Positions 32,475 to 41,301 of a stretch of 64,000 bases of DNA are shown in pieces (within the stretch, counting starts at the first letter, position 1; every line of letters starts with the position of its first letter). The stretch covers positions 1 through 64,000 of the forward strand of contig SVFQ01000014.1 in the NCBI GenBank assembly GCA_015056765.1, read 5' to 3'. The stretch is from Lachnospiraceae bacterium (lineage in GTDB: Bacteria > Bacillota > Clostridia > Lachnospirales > Lachnospiraceae). Made by a program: the position numbers and the translations under genes. The notes below the pieces were generated by a model, which searched no databases, was not told where the DNA came from, and worked only from the letters and a program-made list of their open reading frames with translations.

Positions 32475-33411
32475 CGTCTAATACCTCTTTTAATGTCTTT
32501 GCGGATTCTTTCAATTTGTCCTCTTCCTCTTTACTTAAAGAAATGGGAACGGTGCATTCCACACCATCCCTGCCTACGATGGCCGGCATACTCAGAGCGA
32601 TATCAGAGATACCGTGATTATCATGCTGGATGCTGGAAATCGGAAGAATCGATTTTTCATCACGAACGATGGCTTCGCAGATACGTTTCACGCTCATGGC
32701 GATACCATAATACGTCGCTTTCTTTTTCTCAATGATTTCGTAGGCACTATTCTTTACATTTTCTGCAATGCGCTTCATAGACGCTTCATGTTCAAAGTGT
32801 CCTCTCATCTCGCAGAACTCATTGATAGGAATACCGGATACATTGGCGCTGGACCATACAGCGATTTCGCTATCGCCATGCTCACCTATGATAAAAGCAT
32901 GCACCGTACGGCTATCTACACTCAGATGCTCCCCTAACAGATATTTGAATCTGGCAGTATCTAATACCGTGCCGGAACCAAAGACACGATTCTCCGGAAA
33001 ACCACTAAGCTTTGCAGCAGTATAGGTCAGGATATCTACCGGATTGGCTACGATGAGTAAGATACCATCTTTGTTGTACTTGGCAATCTGCGGAATAATG
33101 GACTGGAAAATGCCTACGTTTTTCTTTACTAAATCCAGTCTGGTTTCTCCCGGCTTTTGGCCTGCACCTGCCGTTACCACGATGATAGCCGCATCTGCTA
33201 CATCTTCATATCCGCCTGCATAAATCTGCATAGGCTTTGCAAAAGGTAAGCCATGACTGATATCCAGTGCTTCGCCTTCGGCTTTATTCTGATCTGCGTC
33301 AATCAACACCATCTCAGAAAAAAGACCGCTTTCCATCAGCGCAAACGCACTGGCGGAACCTACAAAACCACAACCTACAATTGCTACTTTTCTGCTATTT
33401 ATTTCTGCCAT
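32464..33411 (-). CDS. ldh: L-lactate dehydrogenase
   Basis: This enzyme reduces pyruvate to L-lactate and regenerates NAD+. Its 315 residues begin with the NAD loop G-C-G-F-V-G-S-A. The substrate loop G-A-G-Q-K-P-G-E-T-R has glutamine where malate dehydrogenases have arginine. The catalytic histidine is in G-E-H-G-D-S-E and the binding arginine in D-T-A-R-F. The ribosome site is GGAGGT. The gene overlaps the methyltransferase by 11 bases. As an electron sink it competes with PFOR for pyruvate. Confidence 0.95.
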   Translation of the reverse strand: MAEINSRKVAIVGCGFVGSASAFALMESGLFSEMVLIDADQNKAEGEALDISHGLPFAKPMQIYAGGYEDVADAAIIVVTAGAGQKPGETRLDLVKKNVGIFQSIIPQIAKYNKDGILLIVANPVDILTYTAAKLSGFPENRVFGSGTVLDTARFKYLLGEHLSVDSRTVHAFIIGEHGDSEIAVWSSANVSGIPINEFCEMRGHFEHEASMKRIAENVKNSAYEIIEKKKATYYGIAMSVKRICEAIVRDEKSILPISSIQHDNHGISDIALSMPAIVGRDGVECTVPISLSKEEEDKLKESAKTLKEVLDGVL

Positions 33412-33468
33412 GACTACCTCCTTCTACACAAATCATTCGTTATTCTTAGTATAACATATCTTCAGCAT

Positions 33469-34830
33469 CTAGCATCTCCGCTTCTCCTCCTTAAGATCCG
33501 GCCAAAGAAACAAACGAAACAGTACATAGGCAATAACTGCAGTTATGGCATCGGTAACGAACTGTGCAGAGATGACCCCCATATACCCCAAAGCGTATTT
33601 CATAACGAAAAGCACGATGGCAAATACCACGCCCTGTCTGCAGATAGACAGCAGGAAGGATGGTAAGCCTTTGCCGGTGGACTGGAAGGTACAGATGGTC
33701 ACCAGGCAAATACCCATAAACACCATTCCCGGCATCTGCAGTCTCAGCATCTGTACGCCTTGTGCAATCAATTCAGGTGCTTCTACGAAAATACTTACCA
33801 GCGGTACTGCAAAGGCCATCAAGAGAGCTGCCAGTACTGCTGCCGTGCCTGCAATCAGTAAATACGCGAACTTCAGTACCTTCTTCAGTCGCGACATATT
33901 ACCAGAGCCATAGCAGTATCCGGTTAAAGGCTGCCCGCCAAAAGCAAGCCCTACGATGACCAGCATAGCCACATTCACGATTTTCAATACAATACCCATC
34001 ATAGCGATGGAATCAGAGCCGTAGGTGCGGAGCGCTCTGTTGGTCAGCATGATGCCCAGCGTCTGCATTAGATTGGTGATAGAAGCAGGCAAGCCGATGG
34101 CAAAAACGCTTTGGATATCGGCTCCTGTGCCGGTCTCGTCATCCTTAAAAAACAGGTTTCGGATATCAAAGGATAATTCGTCACATTTCAGCGCAATGTA
34201 CAGGATAGCTGCCACAGCAGAGCAAATATATCCGATAACAGTTGCAATGGCTGCACCGGCTGCCCCAAGCCCCAGTCCAAAGATAAACACCGGATCCAGA
34301 ACCATATTGATGACCGCGCCCAGGATGGTGATTACCATACCTGCATTAGGTTTTCCCACGGTACGAAGCAGATTCGATGGCATAAGGGAAAAGATGATAA
34401 CCGGTGCTCCAAGTACCAGCCACCGATAATAGGCAGTCGCATAGGTCCAAGTCGTCTCATCTGCCCCCAGCAGACCCAGAATCGGCTGTTGGAACAACAA
34501 CATAATCAGGGTTACCAAAAGACCAAAAGCCAAAGATGCATAGATGCTAAAGGTGCTGATGCGTTTGCTCTTTTCCAGTTGTCCGGCACCCAAGAGTCTA
34601 GACATCACAGAGCTGCCACCTAAGGCAAAAAAATCACCAACTGCCAGCATCAAAGTAAATAACGGCGTACAAACCGATACGCCGGCAATGAGCGCAGTAT
34701 TGTTTGTCTGTGAGATAAAATAAGTATCCACCATGTTATATACCAGCTGTACCACCATGCTGAGCACTACCGGGATTGCCAGTGTCAGATAGGCGCTGGG
34801 AATGGATTTCTTTTCAAATAATTCGTTCAT
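33469..34830 (-). CDS. MATE family multidrug/toxin exporter
   Basis: This inner-membrane antiporter of 453 residues has about 12 helices in two homologous halves. Family signs are the N-terminal I-P-V-V-L-S-M-V-V-Q-L-V-Y-N-M-V-D-T-Y-F and the second-half P-A-S-I-T-N-L-M-Q-T. It probably exports cationic or aromatic compounds with Na+ or H+. The substrate is unknown. ldh follows after 57 bases and may be cotranscribed. A terminator of the upstream sugar operon stands 37 bases before its start. Confidence 0.9.
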   Translation of the reverse strand: MNELFEKKSIPSAYLTLAIPVVLSMVVQLVYNMVDTYFISQTNNTALIAGVSVCTPLFTLMLAVGDFFALGGSSVMSRLLGAGQLEKSKRISTFSIYASLAFGLLVTLIMLLFQQPILGLLGADETTWTYATAYYRWLVLGAPVIIFSLMPSNLLRTVGKPNAGMVITILGAVINMVLDPVFIFGLGLGAAGAAIATVIGYICSAVAAILYIALKCDELSFDIRNLFFKDDETGTGADIQSVFAIGLPASITNLMQTLGIMLTNRALRTYGSDSIAMMGIVLKIVNVAMLVIVGLAFGGQPLTGYCYGSGNMSRLKKVLKFAYLLIAGTAAVLAALLMAFAVPLVSIFVEAPELIAQGVQMLRLQMPGMVFMGICLVTICTFQSTGKGLPSFLLSICRQGVVFAIVLFVMKYALGYMGVISAQFVTDAITAVIAYVLFRLFLWPDLKEEKRRC

Positions 34831-34866
34831 GTATAACTCCTAACTACTTAGCAGGCAGCTTTCAAC

Positions 34867-34904
34867 AAAAAAGACATCCATAGTCTCTAGGGATTATGGA
34901 TGTC
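34867..34904 (-). terminator. Terminator at the end of the fucose/ABC operon
   Basis: Read on the minus strand, GACATCCATA pairs with TATGGATGTC around a 12-base loop and is followed by six T. It closes the long operon ending with the AEC gene. Because it lies in the leader region of the MATE gene, an attenuator role cannot be excluded. Confidence 0.8.
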
Positions 34905-34970
34905 CTTACCGTAGCAGCTTGCGCCGCCCTACTAATCAATCTTGAATTTATGTGTACTATATCACATATT

Positions 34971-35942
34971 TCAAATCATAGCTATAACAATCGGTATCGT
35001 AATAATAGAGGCTAGCGTCGTAAAGATAATGCCTGCAGCTAGGTTTTCCTCTTCGATGCCGAATTGTTTGGATACCATCAGTGGCATGTTGGCAGCAGGC
35101 ATAGCTACCATGATGACGATGGTACGGAGCATGAGTTCCGGTAAGCCAAATGGTTTCAGCAGAAAGGCTATGAAAATCGGTACTGCAATCTGTCTAATCA
35201 GGATGAAGCCGTAGAGTCGGATATTCTTGAAGACTTTCGCCGGTATCATTTGGGCAACGGAGACACCTAGGACTATCATGGATAGGAAGGTGGTACAGTT
35301 GCCGATGTATTCTAGAAACTTGCTAACGCCCGTAGGTACCTGGATGTTGGCGATATAGACTATGAGGGTCAACACTGCCATGACAGTACCGGAGTTGATG
35401 ATTCCAGTCTTTTTATTCTGGCGATCAGAGTCCATTGTATTATCGACTGTCTCAGTCAAAACAGCAGATTTATGCTGTTTGTCGGCTACGTTTCGTAGTT
35501 CCTGCATGCCATAGGTGTACATGATAAAGTTAAAGACCAGGCCGCAGATGGCTACGTAGATGAGGGAGCTGGTGCCCAGTACGGCGGAAGCAAAGGGGAT
35601 ACCGATAAACCCTACGTTACCGTAGATGGTCAGCATGCGATACTCGTAGCGTCTATCCTTTTCCACTCCCAGAATGAGGGGGATAAGGTAGGCGAAAACC
35701 ACCAGTACGATATAGACTGCTACGAAGCATAGCGCAGCAATGCCCAGTTCTTTGGCGCCGATTTTGTTTTCATCTTTTAATGCCGCACATAAAAGTGTGA
35801 TGGGATTGGTGATATTTACGATAATCCAGGACAGTTGTCTGGAGGACTCGTTGGAGAGGTGCCCACTTTTAAAAAGGTACACCCCGATGACGATCATGGC
35901 AAATATCATGGCCATTTGGCCTAGTACAATCGTGATACTCAT
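34971..35942 (-). CDS. AEC (auxin efflux carrier) family transporter
   Basis: This is a membrane transporter of 323 residues with about ten helices and a hydrophilic loop in the middle (~150-180). The family pattern is seen in Y-G-N-V-G-F-I-G-I-P-F and the late M-P-A-A-N-M-P-L-M. AEC members often move organic acids such as malate or lactate. As the last gene of a fucose operon, directly after the aldolase, it may export a product such as propanediol-derived or organic acid, but this is a guess. Confidence 0.85.
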   Translation of the reverse strand: MSITIVLGQMAMIFAMIVIGVYLFKSGHLSNESSRQLSWIIVNITNPITLLCAALKDENKIGAKELGIAALCFVAVYIVLVVFAYLIPLILGVEKDRRYEYRMLTIYGNVGFIGIPFASAVLGTSSLIYVAICGLVFNFIMYTYGMQELRNVADKQHKSAVLTETVDNTMDSDRQNKKTGIINSGTVMAVLTLIVYIANIQVPTGVSKFLEYIGNCTTFLSMIVLGVSVAQMIPAKVFKNIRLYGFILIRQIAVPIFIAFLLKPFGLPELMLRTIVIMVAMPAANMPLMVSKQFGIEEENLAAGIIFTTLASIITIPIVIAMI

Positions 35943-36656
35943 TTATTCTTTCCAAAAACACCTATTACATTTATAGCAGTTTGGACCCTTACGGTCAGCT
36001 GGGAATCTTCCCGGCATGCCCATATTATGACGAATTTCCACAAGTTTTGCAATCTGCTCCTTAGTGAATTCAGTAGGAGTGCCGATTTGGCTGGATTTAT
36101 ACAGAAGTTCTGCATAGAATTCCAGAGATTCCATCTTCATATAAGCACTCATCAGGTCTACAGACCAGGTCAGTGCACCGTGGCTCTCTAAAAGTACCGC
36201 ATCGAAGTCATCCAAATAGGGATCAATAGCCTCCGGAATTTCCATAGTGGATGGTGTTCCATAAGGTGTAAGTGGCACACAACCTAAAGAAATAACAGCC
36301 TCCGGCATGATAGGTTTATTCAGTGGCTGACTTGCGATTGCAAAGCTGGTCGCAAAGTTTGGATGTGCATGGACTACTGCTCCTACATCAGGTCGCTTTG
36401 CATAGATACGCATGTGCATCTTGATTTCGCTGGAAGGACGATAGCCTTCATTTGCTTCGATGACTTCGCCTTTTTCATTGACTTTGCAGATGAATTCCGG
36501 TGTCATAAAGCCTTTGGATACACCGGTAGGGGTGCATAGAAATTCATGGTCGTTGAGCTTTACAGAGATGTTACCATCATTGGCTGCTACCATGTTTCTA
36601 GCATAGATTCTCTTTCCCAAGTCGCAGATTAATTGTTTGATTTCCTGTTCCTTCAT
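35943..36656 (-). CDS. fucA: Class II aldolase, L-fuculose-1-phosphate aldolase-like
   Basis: This zinc enzyme of about 237 residues should split L-fuculose-1-phosphate into DHAP and L-lactaldehyde. Key residues are visible: N-D-G-N-I-S and T-P-T-G-V-S-K-G for phosphate binding, the glutamate in S-S-E-I-K-M-H, the zinc histidines in V-V-H-A-H-P and the third in E-S-H-G-A. It has an unusual C-terminal C-Y-K-C-N-R-C segment. Several ATG codons follow the ribosome site GAGG; the one with 8-base spacing was chosen. It could also act on rhamnulose-1-phosphate. It directly abuts the AEC gene. Confidence 0.85.
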   Translation of the reverse strand: MKEQEIKQLICDLGKRIYARNMVAANDGNISVKLNDHEFLCTPTGVSKGFMTPEFICKVNEKGEVIEANEGYRPSSEIKMHMRIYAKRPDVGAVVHAHPNFATSFAIASQPLNKPIMPEAVISLGCVPLTPYGTPSTMEIPEAIDPYLDDFDAVLLESHGALTWSVDLMSAYMKMESLEFYAELLYKSSQIGTPTEFTKEQIAKLVEIRHNMGMPGRFPADRKGPNCYKCNRCFWKE

Positions 36657-36676
36657 CATCATTACCTCTTTCATTC

Positions 36677-38080
36677 TTACGCATGATATATTTTTACGTC
36701 AAAGGAACGCTTTACGCACTCCTTGGCGCTTTTTTCATTTTCAAATACCCCGGTGGCAATCATCTGAGATAAGATGTTGCCGATAGCGGTGGCTTCTCCC
36801 GGTCCCGCGATTACATCTCTACCGGTAGCTTTGGCTGTAAGGGCATTGAGATAGGCCGCATTACTTCCACCTCCTACGATATGGATTTTGTCATATCGTT
36901 TGCCAGTGACACCTTCAATCAATAGAAGCTTTTCACGATAGCATCTTGCCAAGCTGTTATAGATGACTGCTGCGATTTCCGGCACGGTCCGTGGCACTTC
37001 CTGTCCGGTTTTTTTGCAGTATTCCTGTACTGCCAAAGCCATATCTTCCGGCGCTAAAAACGTCTCATCCTGACAGTCTACCAGGCTGCCGATTTGCTCC
37101 TTAGATGCCATCTCACATAAGGTGCCATAATCCAGACCTGCCGCATGGGCATTTCGCACAGATTGAATCATCCAAAGTCCCATGATATTGGCTAAATACG
37201 TGATTTTGCCGCCGTATCCACCCTCGTTGGTCAAATCTGCCTGCCTGCTTTTTTCTGAACAATCCGGACTGTTTAAAAGTACCCCCATCAATGACCAGGT
37301 ACCGGAAGAAATATAGCAAATATCTTCCTGATTACTGGGTACCGCCAGCACTGCACTGGCAGTATCATGGGAAGGTGCCAGATACACATCCAGGTCAAAG
37401 CCCACTTTATCCCGAATTTCAGGAGATAGACCACCTAATTTCGTGCCGGGCATGGAAAGTTCCCCAAACAGGTGCCCAGGGTATCCCAGTTTTTCTATCA
37501 GCTCCAAATCCCACTTTCTTTCCTTGGGATTCAGAAGCTGCGTTGTGCTGGCTTCCGTATATTCCTGTGCTTTCTTTCCGGTCAGCAAAAAGTTCAAATA
37601 GTCAGGCATCATAAGAAATGTTTGAGCCTGCTTTAATCTTTCCGGATGGGCTTTTTTTACCGCTTCCAATTGATAAATGGTGTTGTAGATTGCCTTTTGA
37701 ATACCGGTTCTGGCATACAACTCTTCTTCAGAGATCTGCTGGTAGACAGCCTCATCCATTCCTTTGGTTCTACTGTCTCGATAGGCTACAGCCGGACCAA
37801 TTCGCCTGTTGTCCCCATCCAACAAAACGAAATCCACCCCCCAGGTATCGATTGCCATGCTGGTGGGTATTTTGCCAAGCTCTCTGCACTTAACAAGTCC
37901 TGTTACAATTTCCTGAAGGAGCCTGTCTGTATCCCAATATAAGGTACCCTCTTCGTCCTCATCCATTCCGTTCCCGAAACGGTACACTTCATCCAATACC
38001 ATTTTGCCATCTACAACAGAGCCTACAATATGTCGTCCACCCGAAGCCCCGATGTCCACCGCCAAAAAATACTCTCTCAT
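36677..38080 (-). CDS. rhaB: FGGY kinase, rhamnulokinase-like (probable L-fuculokinase role)
   Basis: This 467-residue sugar kinase phosphorylates a 6-deoxyketose at C1. The sequence looks like RhaB: V-D-I-G-A-S-G-G-R at the start, I-D-T-W-G-V-D-F, E-A-S-T-T-Q-L and S-S-G-T-W-S-L-M-G. There is no rhamnose isomerase in the window, but fucI, fucU and a FucA-like aldolase are, so the likely substrate is L-fuculose; RhaB-type kinases replacing FucK is a known situation in Firmicutes. Gap to the aldolase is about 20 bases. Confidence 0.85.
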   Translation of the reverse strand: MREYFLAVDIGASGGRHIVGSVVDGKMVLDEVYRFGNGMDEDEEGTLYWDTDRLLQEIVTGLVKCRELGKIPTSMAIDTWGVDFVLLDGDNRRIGPAVAYRDSRTKGMDEAVYQQISEEELYARTGIQKAIYNTIYQLEAVKKAHPERLKQAQTFLMMPDYLNFLLTGKKAQEYTEASTTQLLNPKERKWDLELIEKLGYPGHLFGELSMPGTKLGGLSPEIRDKVGFDLDVYLAPSHDTASAVLAVPSNQEDICYISSGTWSLMGVLLNSPDCSEKSRQADLTNEGGYGGKITYLANIMGLWMIQSVRNAHAAGLDYGTLCEMASKEQIGSLVDCQDETFLAPEDMALAVQEYCKKTGQEVPRTVPEIAAVIYNSLARCYREKLLLIEGVTGKRYDKIHIVGGGSNAAYLNALTAKATGRDVIAGPGEATAIGNILSQMIATGVFENEKSAKECVKRSFDVKIYHA

Positions 38081-38100
38081 CCTTGTTTTACCCCATTATC

Positions 38101-38538
38101 CTAGAAAATCCCGAAGATTTTATTTCGGAAGGCTTGATATAGTGTCTCGTAATCGGTATAGCTGATATTTGTGTGGGAAAAACGCTTATTCCAGGCGTCT
38201 TTCAACCCATCGCACAATTCCGTTGCATGTGGATGTTCTGTCAAAAGAATTGCCGGAAATACATAGTAGATCATAAAAAGGTTCAAATCTGCATGTTCTG
38301 CACCCTTCACTTTTCCTTTTACGGCATAGTTTTCAAATACAGTATCCGCAAATGCAGTCCCCACTTGCATTGCAGCCTCTTGGGTATCAGAAGCAGTACT
38401 CACCGTATCCAGCATGTCCTGTAGGATTTCTCCCCTCTCTTCTCGAAACCTCTTCATGTTTTCTTCATAGCTTGTCTTTTTTAGTTTACGCATCATCGCG
38501 GATTTATCTTTGAATAGTACTTCTACATGTTCCGGCAT
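38101..38538 (-). CDS. Uncharacterised protein in the fucose operon, 145 residues
   Basis: I do not recognise this protein. It is mostly helical with a charged N-terminal third (repeated K-K and E-R-G-E) and a hydrophobic F-M-I-Y-Y-V-F-P-A-I-L-L segment near residue 90 followed by H-P-H-A-T. No catalytic motif is evident. GGAGG nine bases before the start supports expression. It lies between fucU and the RhaB-like kinase, with 17-20 base gaps, so it is likely part of the pathway or its control. Confidence 0.7.
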   Translation of the reverse strand: MPEHVEVLFKDKSAMMRKLKKTSYEENMKRFREERGEILQDMLDTVSTASDTQEAAMQVGTAFADTVFENYAVKGKVKGAEHADLNLFMIYYVFPAILLTEHPHATELCDGLKDAWNKRFSHTNISYTDYETLYQAFRNKIFGIF

Positions 38539-38555
38539 AGCCCATCCTCCAACTC

Positions 38556-39014
38556 CTAGATTACGACACCTTTTCTCAAAATGATGTTTGCATAAATCGC
38601 TGTCTCCGTAGTCTGAATGACCACTTTGGCTTTCGCTTTGGTCTGATCATAGAATTTCCATTTGTTGATTTCTTTAAAAGCCTTTTCGCCTCTTTCATCG
38701 TATTTGGCTACGATTTTCTTATACTCATCCCAAATAGGGGTAGCCACTTTACCTACATCTCCCGGCTCTAAGGCCATTAAAGTACATGGCGCATCTTCTT
38801 CTCCCTGGGCATTTGGATAAGTGTCTAACGGAAAAAGCTGCAAAATCGCGTCTAACACTTCCGGTACTCCGAGTCCATCTGCTCGAATCACATAATCACA
38901 CATGGTACTTCCCGGGAAGTTCCCATCTGCGATTACCAGTTCATCTGTATGTCCCATTTCGTCCAGCACTTTCAAAAGTTCCGGAGAAATAATATACGGT
39001 ATTCCTTTTAACAT
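38556..39014 (-). CDS. fucU: L-fucose mutarotase (FucU/RbsD family)
   Basis: This enzyme interconverts the alpha and beta anomers of L-fucose so that the isomerase can use the imported sugar. The 152 residues contain the family signature G-H-T-D-E-L-V-I-A-D-G-N-F-P near residue 20. The start MLKGIPYI follows GGAAGGAG; the frame is open upstream through the hairpin but without support. It lies just after the binding-protein gene, separated by a hairpin. Confidence 0.93.
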   Translation of the reverse strand: MLKGIPYIISPELLKVLDEMGHTDELVIADGNFPGSTMCDYVIRADGLGVPEVLDAILQLFPLDTYPNAQGEEDAPCTLMALEPGDVGKVATPIWDEYKKIVAKYDERGEKAFKEINKWKFYDQTKAKAKVVIQTTETAIYANIILRKGVVI

Positions 39015-39039
39015 GTTTCTCTCCTTCCTGTATGAAAGG

Positions 39040-39067
39040 AAAGGGACCGGGTAATCCCGATCCCTTT
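39040..39067 (-). promoter_or_regulatory. Stem-loop between binding-protein gene and fucU
   Basis: AAAGGGACCGGG pairs with CCCGATCCCTTT with one mismatch and a TAAT loop. It lacks a good T-run, so it probably stabilises the binding-protein mRNA or partly reduces read-through rather than ending transcription. Confidence 0.6.
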
Positions 39068-39092
39068 CGGTTTTCATTTATGCTTTGTATGA

Positions 39093-40247
39093 TTAGTCGT
39101 AAAGGTTTGGTGCGATATCGTCGGAGTCCATATTGGTGCTGTCATACCAGTAACCATCTGTAGCTACATCAGATACGCTTTCGCCCTGAGTAATTGCATA
39201 CAGAGTCTCTACAGTTGTTCTACCCATTGCCAGAGGAGACTGGGTAACTGCACCGAACATCTTGCCATCTTTAACAGCTGCTTTGATGATGGAACCGGCA
39301 TCGAAGCCTACGCCAAGGATGTTTTCACCGGCTTTGGAGCCAAGTTTGCCAAGGTTTTCGTCAGCGGAAAGGATACCTTCAGCTGCTACCTGGTTGGAAC
39401 CAAAGATACCAAGTACATCAGATTTGTTCATAATTGCAGAAGCTTCTGTTGCACAAAGCTCTACAGTTGTCTGTGCAGGAACTGCTACTTCGATGATGAC
39501 ATCAGCTGTAGCTTCGTCGCCTTTGTCTTTTGCTGCATTTACATAATACTCATTACCAACTACTGCCACTTTCTTGCCATCAGCTGCTGCTAACTCAGCA
39601 AACTTGTCGATAAAGCCAAGACCACGCTGTGTAATGGATTCAGAAGTAGATTCCTGGTTTACTTCACCGATACGTACAGGTGCGGAAGCGTTAGCGATGG
39701 TGTCTTTTAATGCTGCATACATATTCTCTGCAGCAGTTGCGCCTGCGCCATAGTTGTCAGTAGCGATTGTGGAAAGTACAGAGCCTTCCGGAGCGTCTGG
39801 GCAACCGGAGTCAAAGCATACTACAGGGATACCTGCATCTTTTGCCATCTGCAGTGCATCAAGACATGCGCTCTGATCACAAGCTGCAAGACCGATTCCG
39901 TCTGGTTTGCCATTGATATAGTTGGTCAGCATATTTACCTGATCAGCGATATCAGATTCAGCGTTAGGACCGTTGCATTCTACTTCAACCTGAAGTTTAT
40001 CTGCTGCCTGATTTACCCCCTGTACAGCAGCCTGCCAGTAAGAAGACTGGAAGCTCTTTACAACGATTTTAAAGCTCAGTTTGTCGCCGGATGCTGTGTC
40101 CGCTGCCGGTGCTGCATCAGCTGCTGCTTCTGTTGCAGGAGCGGCCTCTGCTGCAGGTGCTTCAGTTGTTGCTGCGGATCCACATCCTGCCAGCATTGAG
40201 ACAACTAATGTTGCACTCATAATGGTTGCCAATACTCTTTTTTTCAT
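39093..40247 (-). CDS. CUT2-type sugar ABC transporter substrate-binding lipoprotein
   Basis: This RbsB-like periplasmic-binding protein is anchored by lipid: the 384 residues start with a signal peptide ending in M-L-A-G-C. A linker of ~35 residues made almost only of alanine, threonine, proline and aspartate follows, then the two-lobed Peripla_BP_4 fold (S-F-Q-S-S-Y-W-Q-A, A-C-D-Q-S-A-C-L, V-G-F-D-A-G-S). It should deliver L-fucose or a related sugar or polyol to the two permeases. The ATG follows AGGAGG. It is encoded downstream of the permeases, not upstream as is more usual. Confidence 0.92.
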   Translation of the reverse strand: MKKRVLATIMSATLVVSMLAGCGSAATTEAPAAEAAPATEAAADAAPAADTASGDKLSFKIVVKSFQSSYWQAAVQGVNQAADKLQVEVECNGPNAESDIADQVNMLTNYINGKPDGIGLAACDQSACLDALQMAKDAGIPVVCFDSGCPDAPEGSVLSTIATDNYGAGATAAENMYAALKDTIANASAPVRIGEVNQESTSESITQRGLGFIDKFAELAAADGKKVAVVGNEYYVNAAKDKGDEATADVIIEVAVPAQTTVELCATEASAIMNKSDVLGIFGSNQVAAEGILSADENLGKLGSKAGENILGVGFDAGSIIKAAVKDGKMFGAVTQSPLAMGRTTVETLYAITQGESVSDVATDGYWYDSTNMDSDDIAPNLYD

Positions 40248-40312
40248 TTCGTTCCTCCTTAGAAAAAATACATTCTCTTTATCTATATGATCTGCTTATG
40301 CAGTTCATACTC

Positions 40313-41290
40313 TTACCGTTTTTCTTTTCTCTTTTTGATGATATCTACCATGACGGAGCCAATCAGTACAAAACCTGTTACAATCTGTTGCCAGTTTGCC
40401 TGTAACCCGATAAATGGCAAACCGGTTTTCAGTAAGCAGATAACAAATACACCGATAAAGGTACCGATAATGGAGCCTGCACCACCTGTAGCAGATACAC
40501 CGCCGATGATGGCACCACCGATTGCTTCCAATTCGAAGCCTGCGCCGGTACCCGGAAGTACAGTTTTAAATACTGCAGAATAAGCGATGGATGCCAGTGC
40601 TGCAAATAGTCCGGAAACGGTATACGCCATAATGTGATAGAACTTTACGTTGATTCCGGAAAGAATTGCTGCTTCTTTGTTACTACCGATGGAGATGGTA
40701 TAACGTCCTACTTTTGTGTGTCTTAGTACATAGTGCATCAGGATTGCCAGCAGAAGCACCCAGATAAACCCAAGCGGAATCTTGGTTCCGCCCACATCCA
40801 ACTTAAAAATGCTTCTGAACCAGCAGCCCGGCTGTCCTGCTGTAGGCCACGAAATACCGGTATTCTTGGAGCAAATACTACCAAGTCCTCTGGTAATCAT
40901 GCAGGTACATAGGGTTGCCAGAAAAGGTGGCAAATCCATCACACCGATCAGAACTCCGTTTAGTACGCCTATGGCAGTACCAAACAGAATGGTAACAAGC
41001 ATCGCTGCGCCGGTAGGCCAACCGTGATGCATAATCAGATAACCGCCTGCTAAGGAATAACAGACAAGTCCGGTACCGATGGAAAGGTCTACACCGCCGG
41101 TAATCAGCGGAAAGGATACACCGATTGCCATCAAGACGATGTAATAGGAATAATCCATAATAGTCAGGATAGTGGTGTACTGTCTAAAGCTTGGGCTGGC
41201 TGCACAGAAGAAAATCAGCAGTGCAACTACCACCAAGAATACGATTAATTCCTGCTTTGATTTCTTCGCAGCAGTTTTTTTCTTTTCCAT
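40313..41290 (-). CDS. CUT2-type sugar ABC permease (second copy)
   Basis: This RbsC-like inner-membrane permease has 325 residues and about eight to ten helices. The cytoplasmic N-terminus is very lysine-rich. The family markers are F-P-L-I-T-G-G-V-D-L-S-I-G and the late G-G-A-I-I-G-G-V-S-A-T-G-G. It is a paralogue of the permease two genes upstream, so the transporter may use a heterodimeric channel. The start has GAGGAG. Confidence 0.92.
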   Translation of the reverse strand: MEKKKTAAKKSKQELIVFLVVVALLIFFCAASPSFRQYTTILTIMDYSYYIVLMAIGVSFPLITGGVDLSIGTGLVCYSLAGGYLIMHHGWPTGAAMLVTILFGTAIGVLNGVLIGVMDLPPFLATLCTCMITRGLGSICSKNTGISWPTAGQPGCWFRSIFKLDVGGTKIPLGFIWVLLLAILMHYVLRHTKVGRYTISIGSNKEAAILSGINVKFYHIMAYTVSGLFAALASIAYSAVFKTVLPGTGAGFELEAIGGAIIGGVSATGGAGSIIGTFIGVFVICLLKTGLPFIGLQANWQQIVTGFVLIGSVMVDIIKKRKEKR

Positions 41291-41301
41291 GTTTTCTCCT
41301 C

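Noticed and set aside
34831..34970. Possible riboswitch in the MATE leader
   Set aside because: Only a single terminator hairpin is visible and it is better explained as the end of the upstream operon; no known aptamer pattern was recognised.
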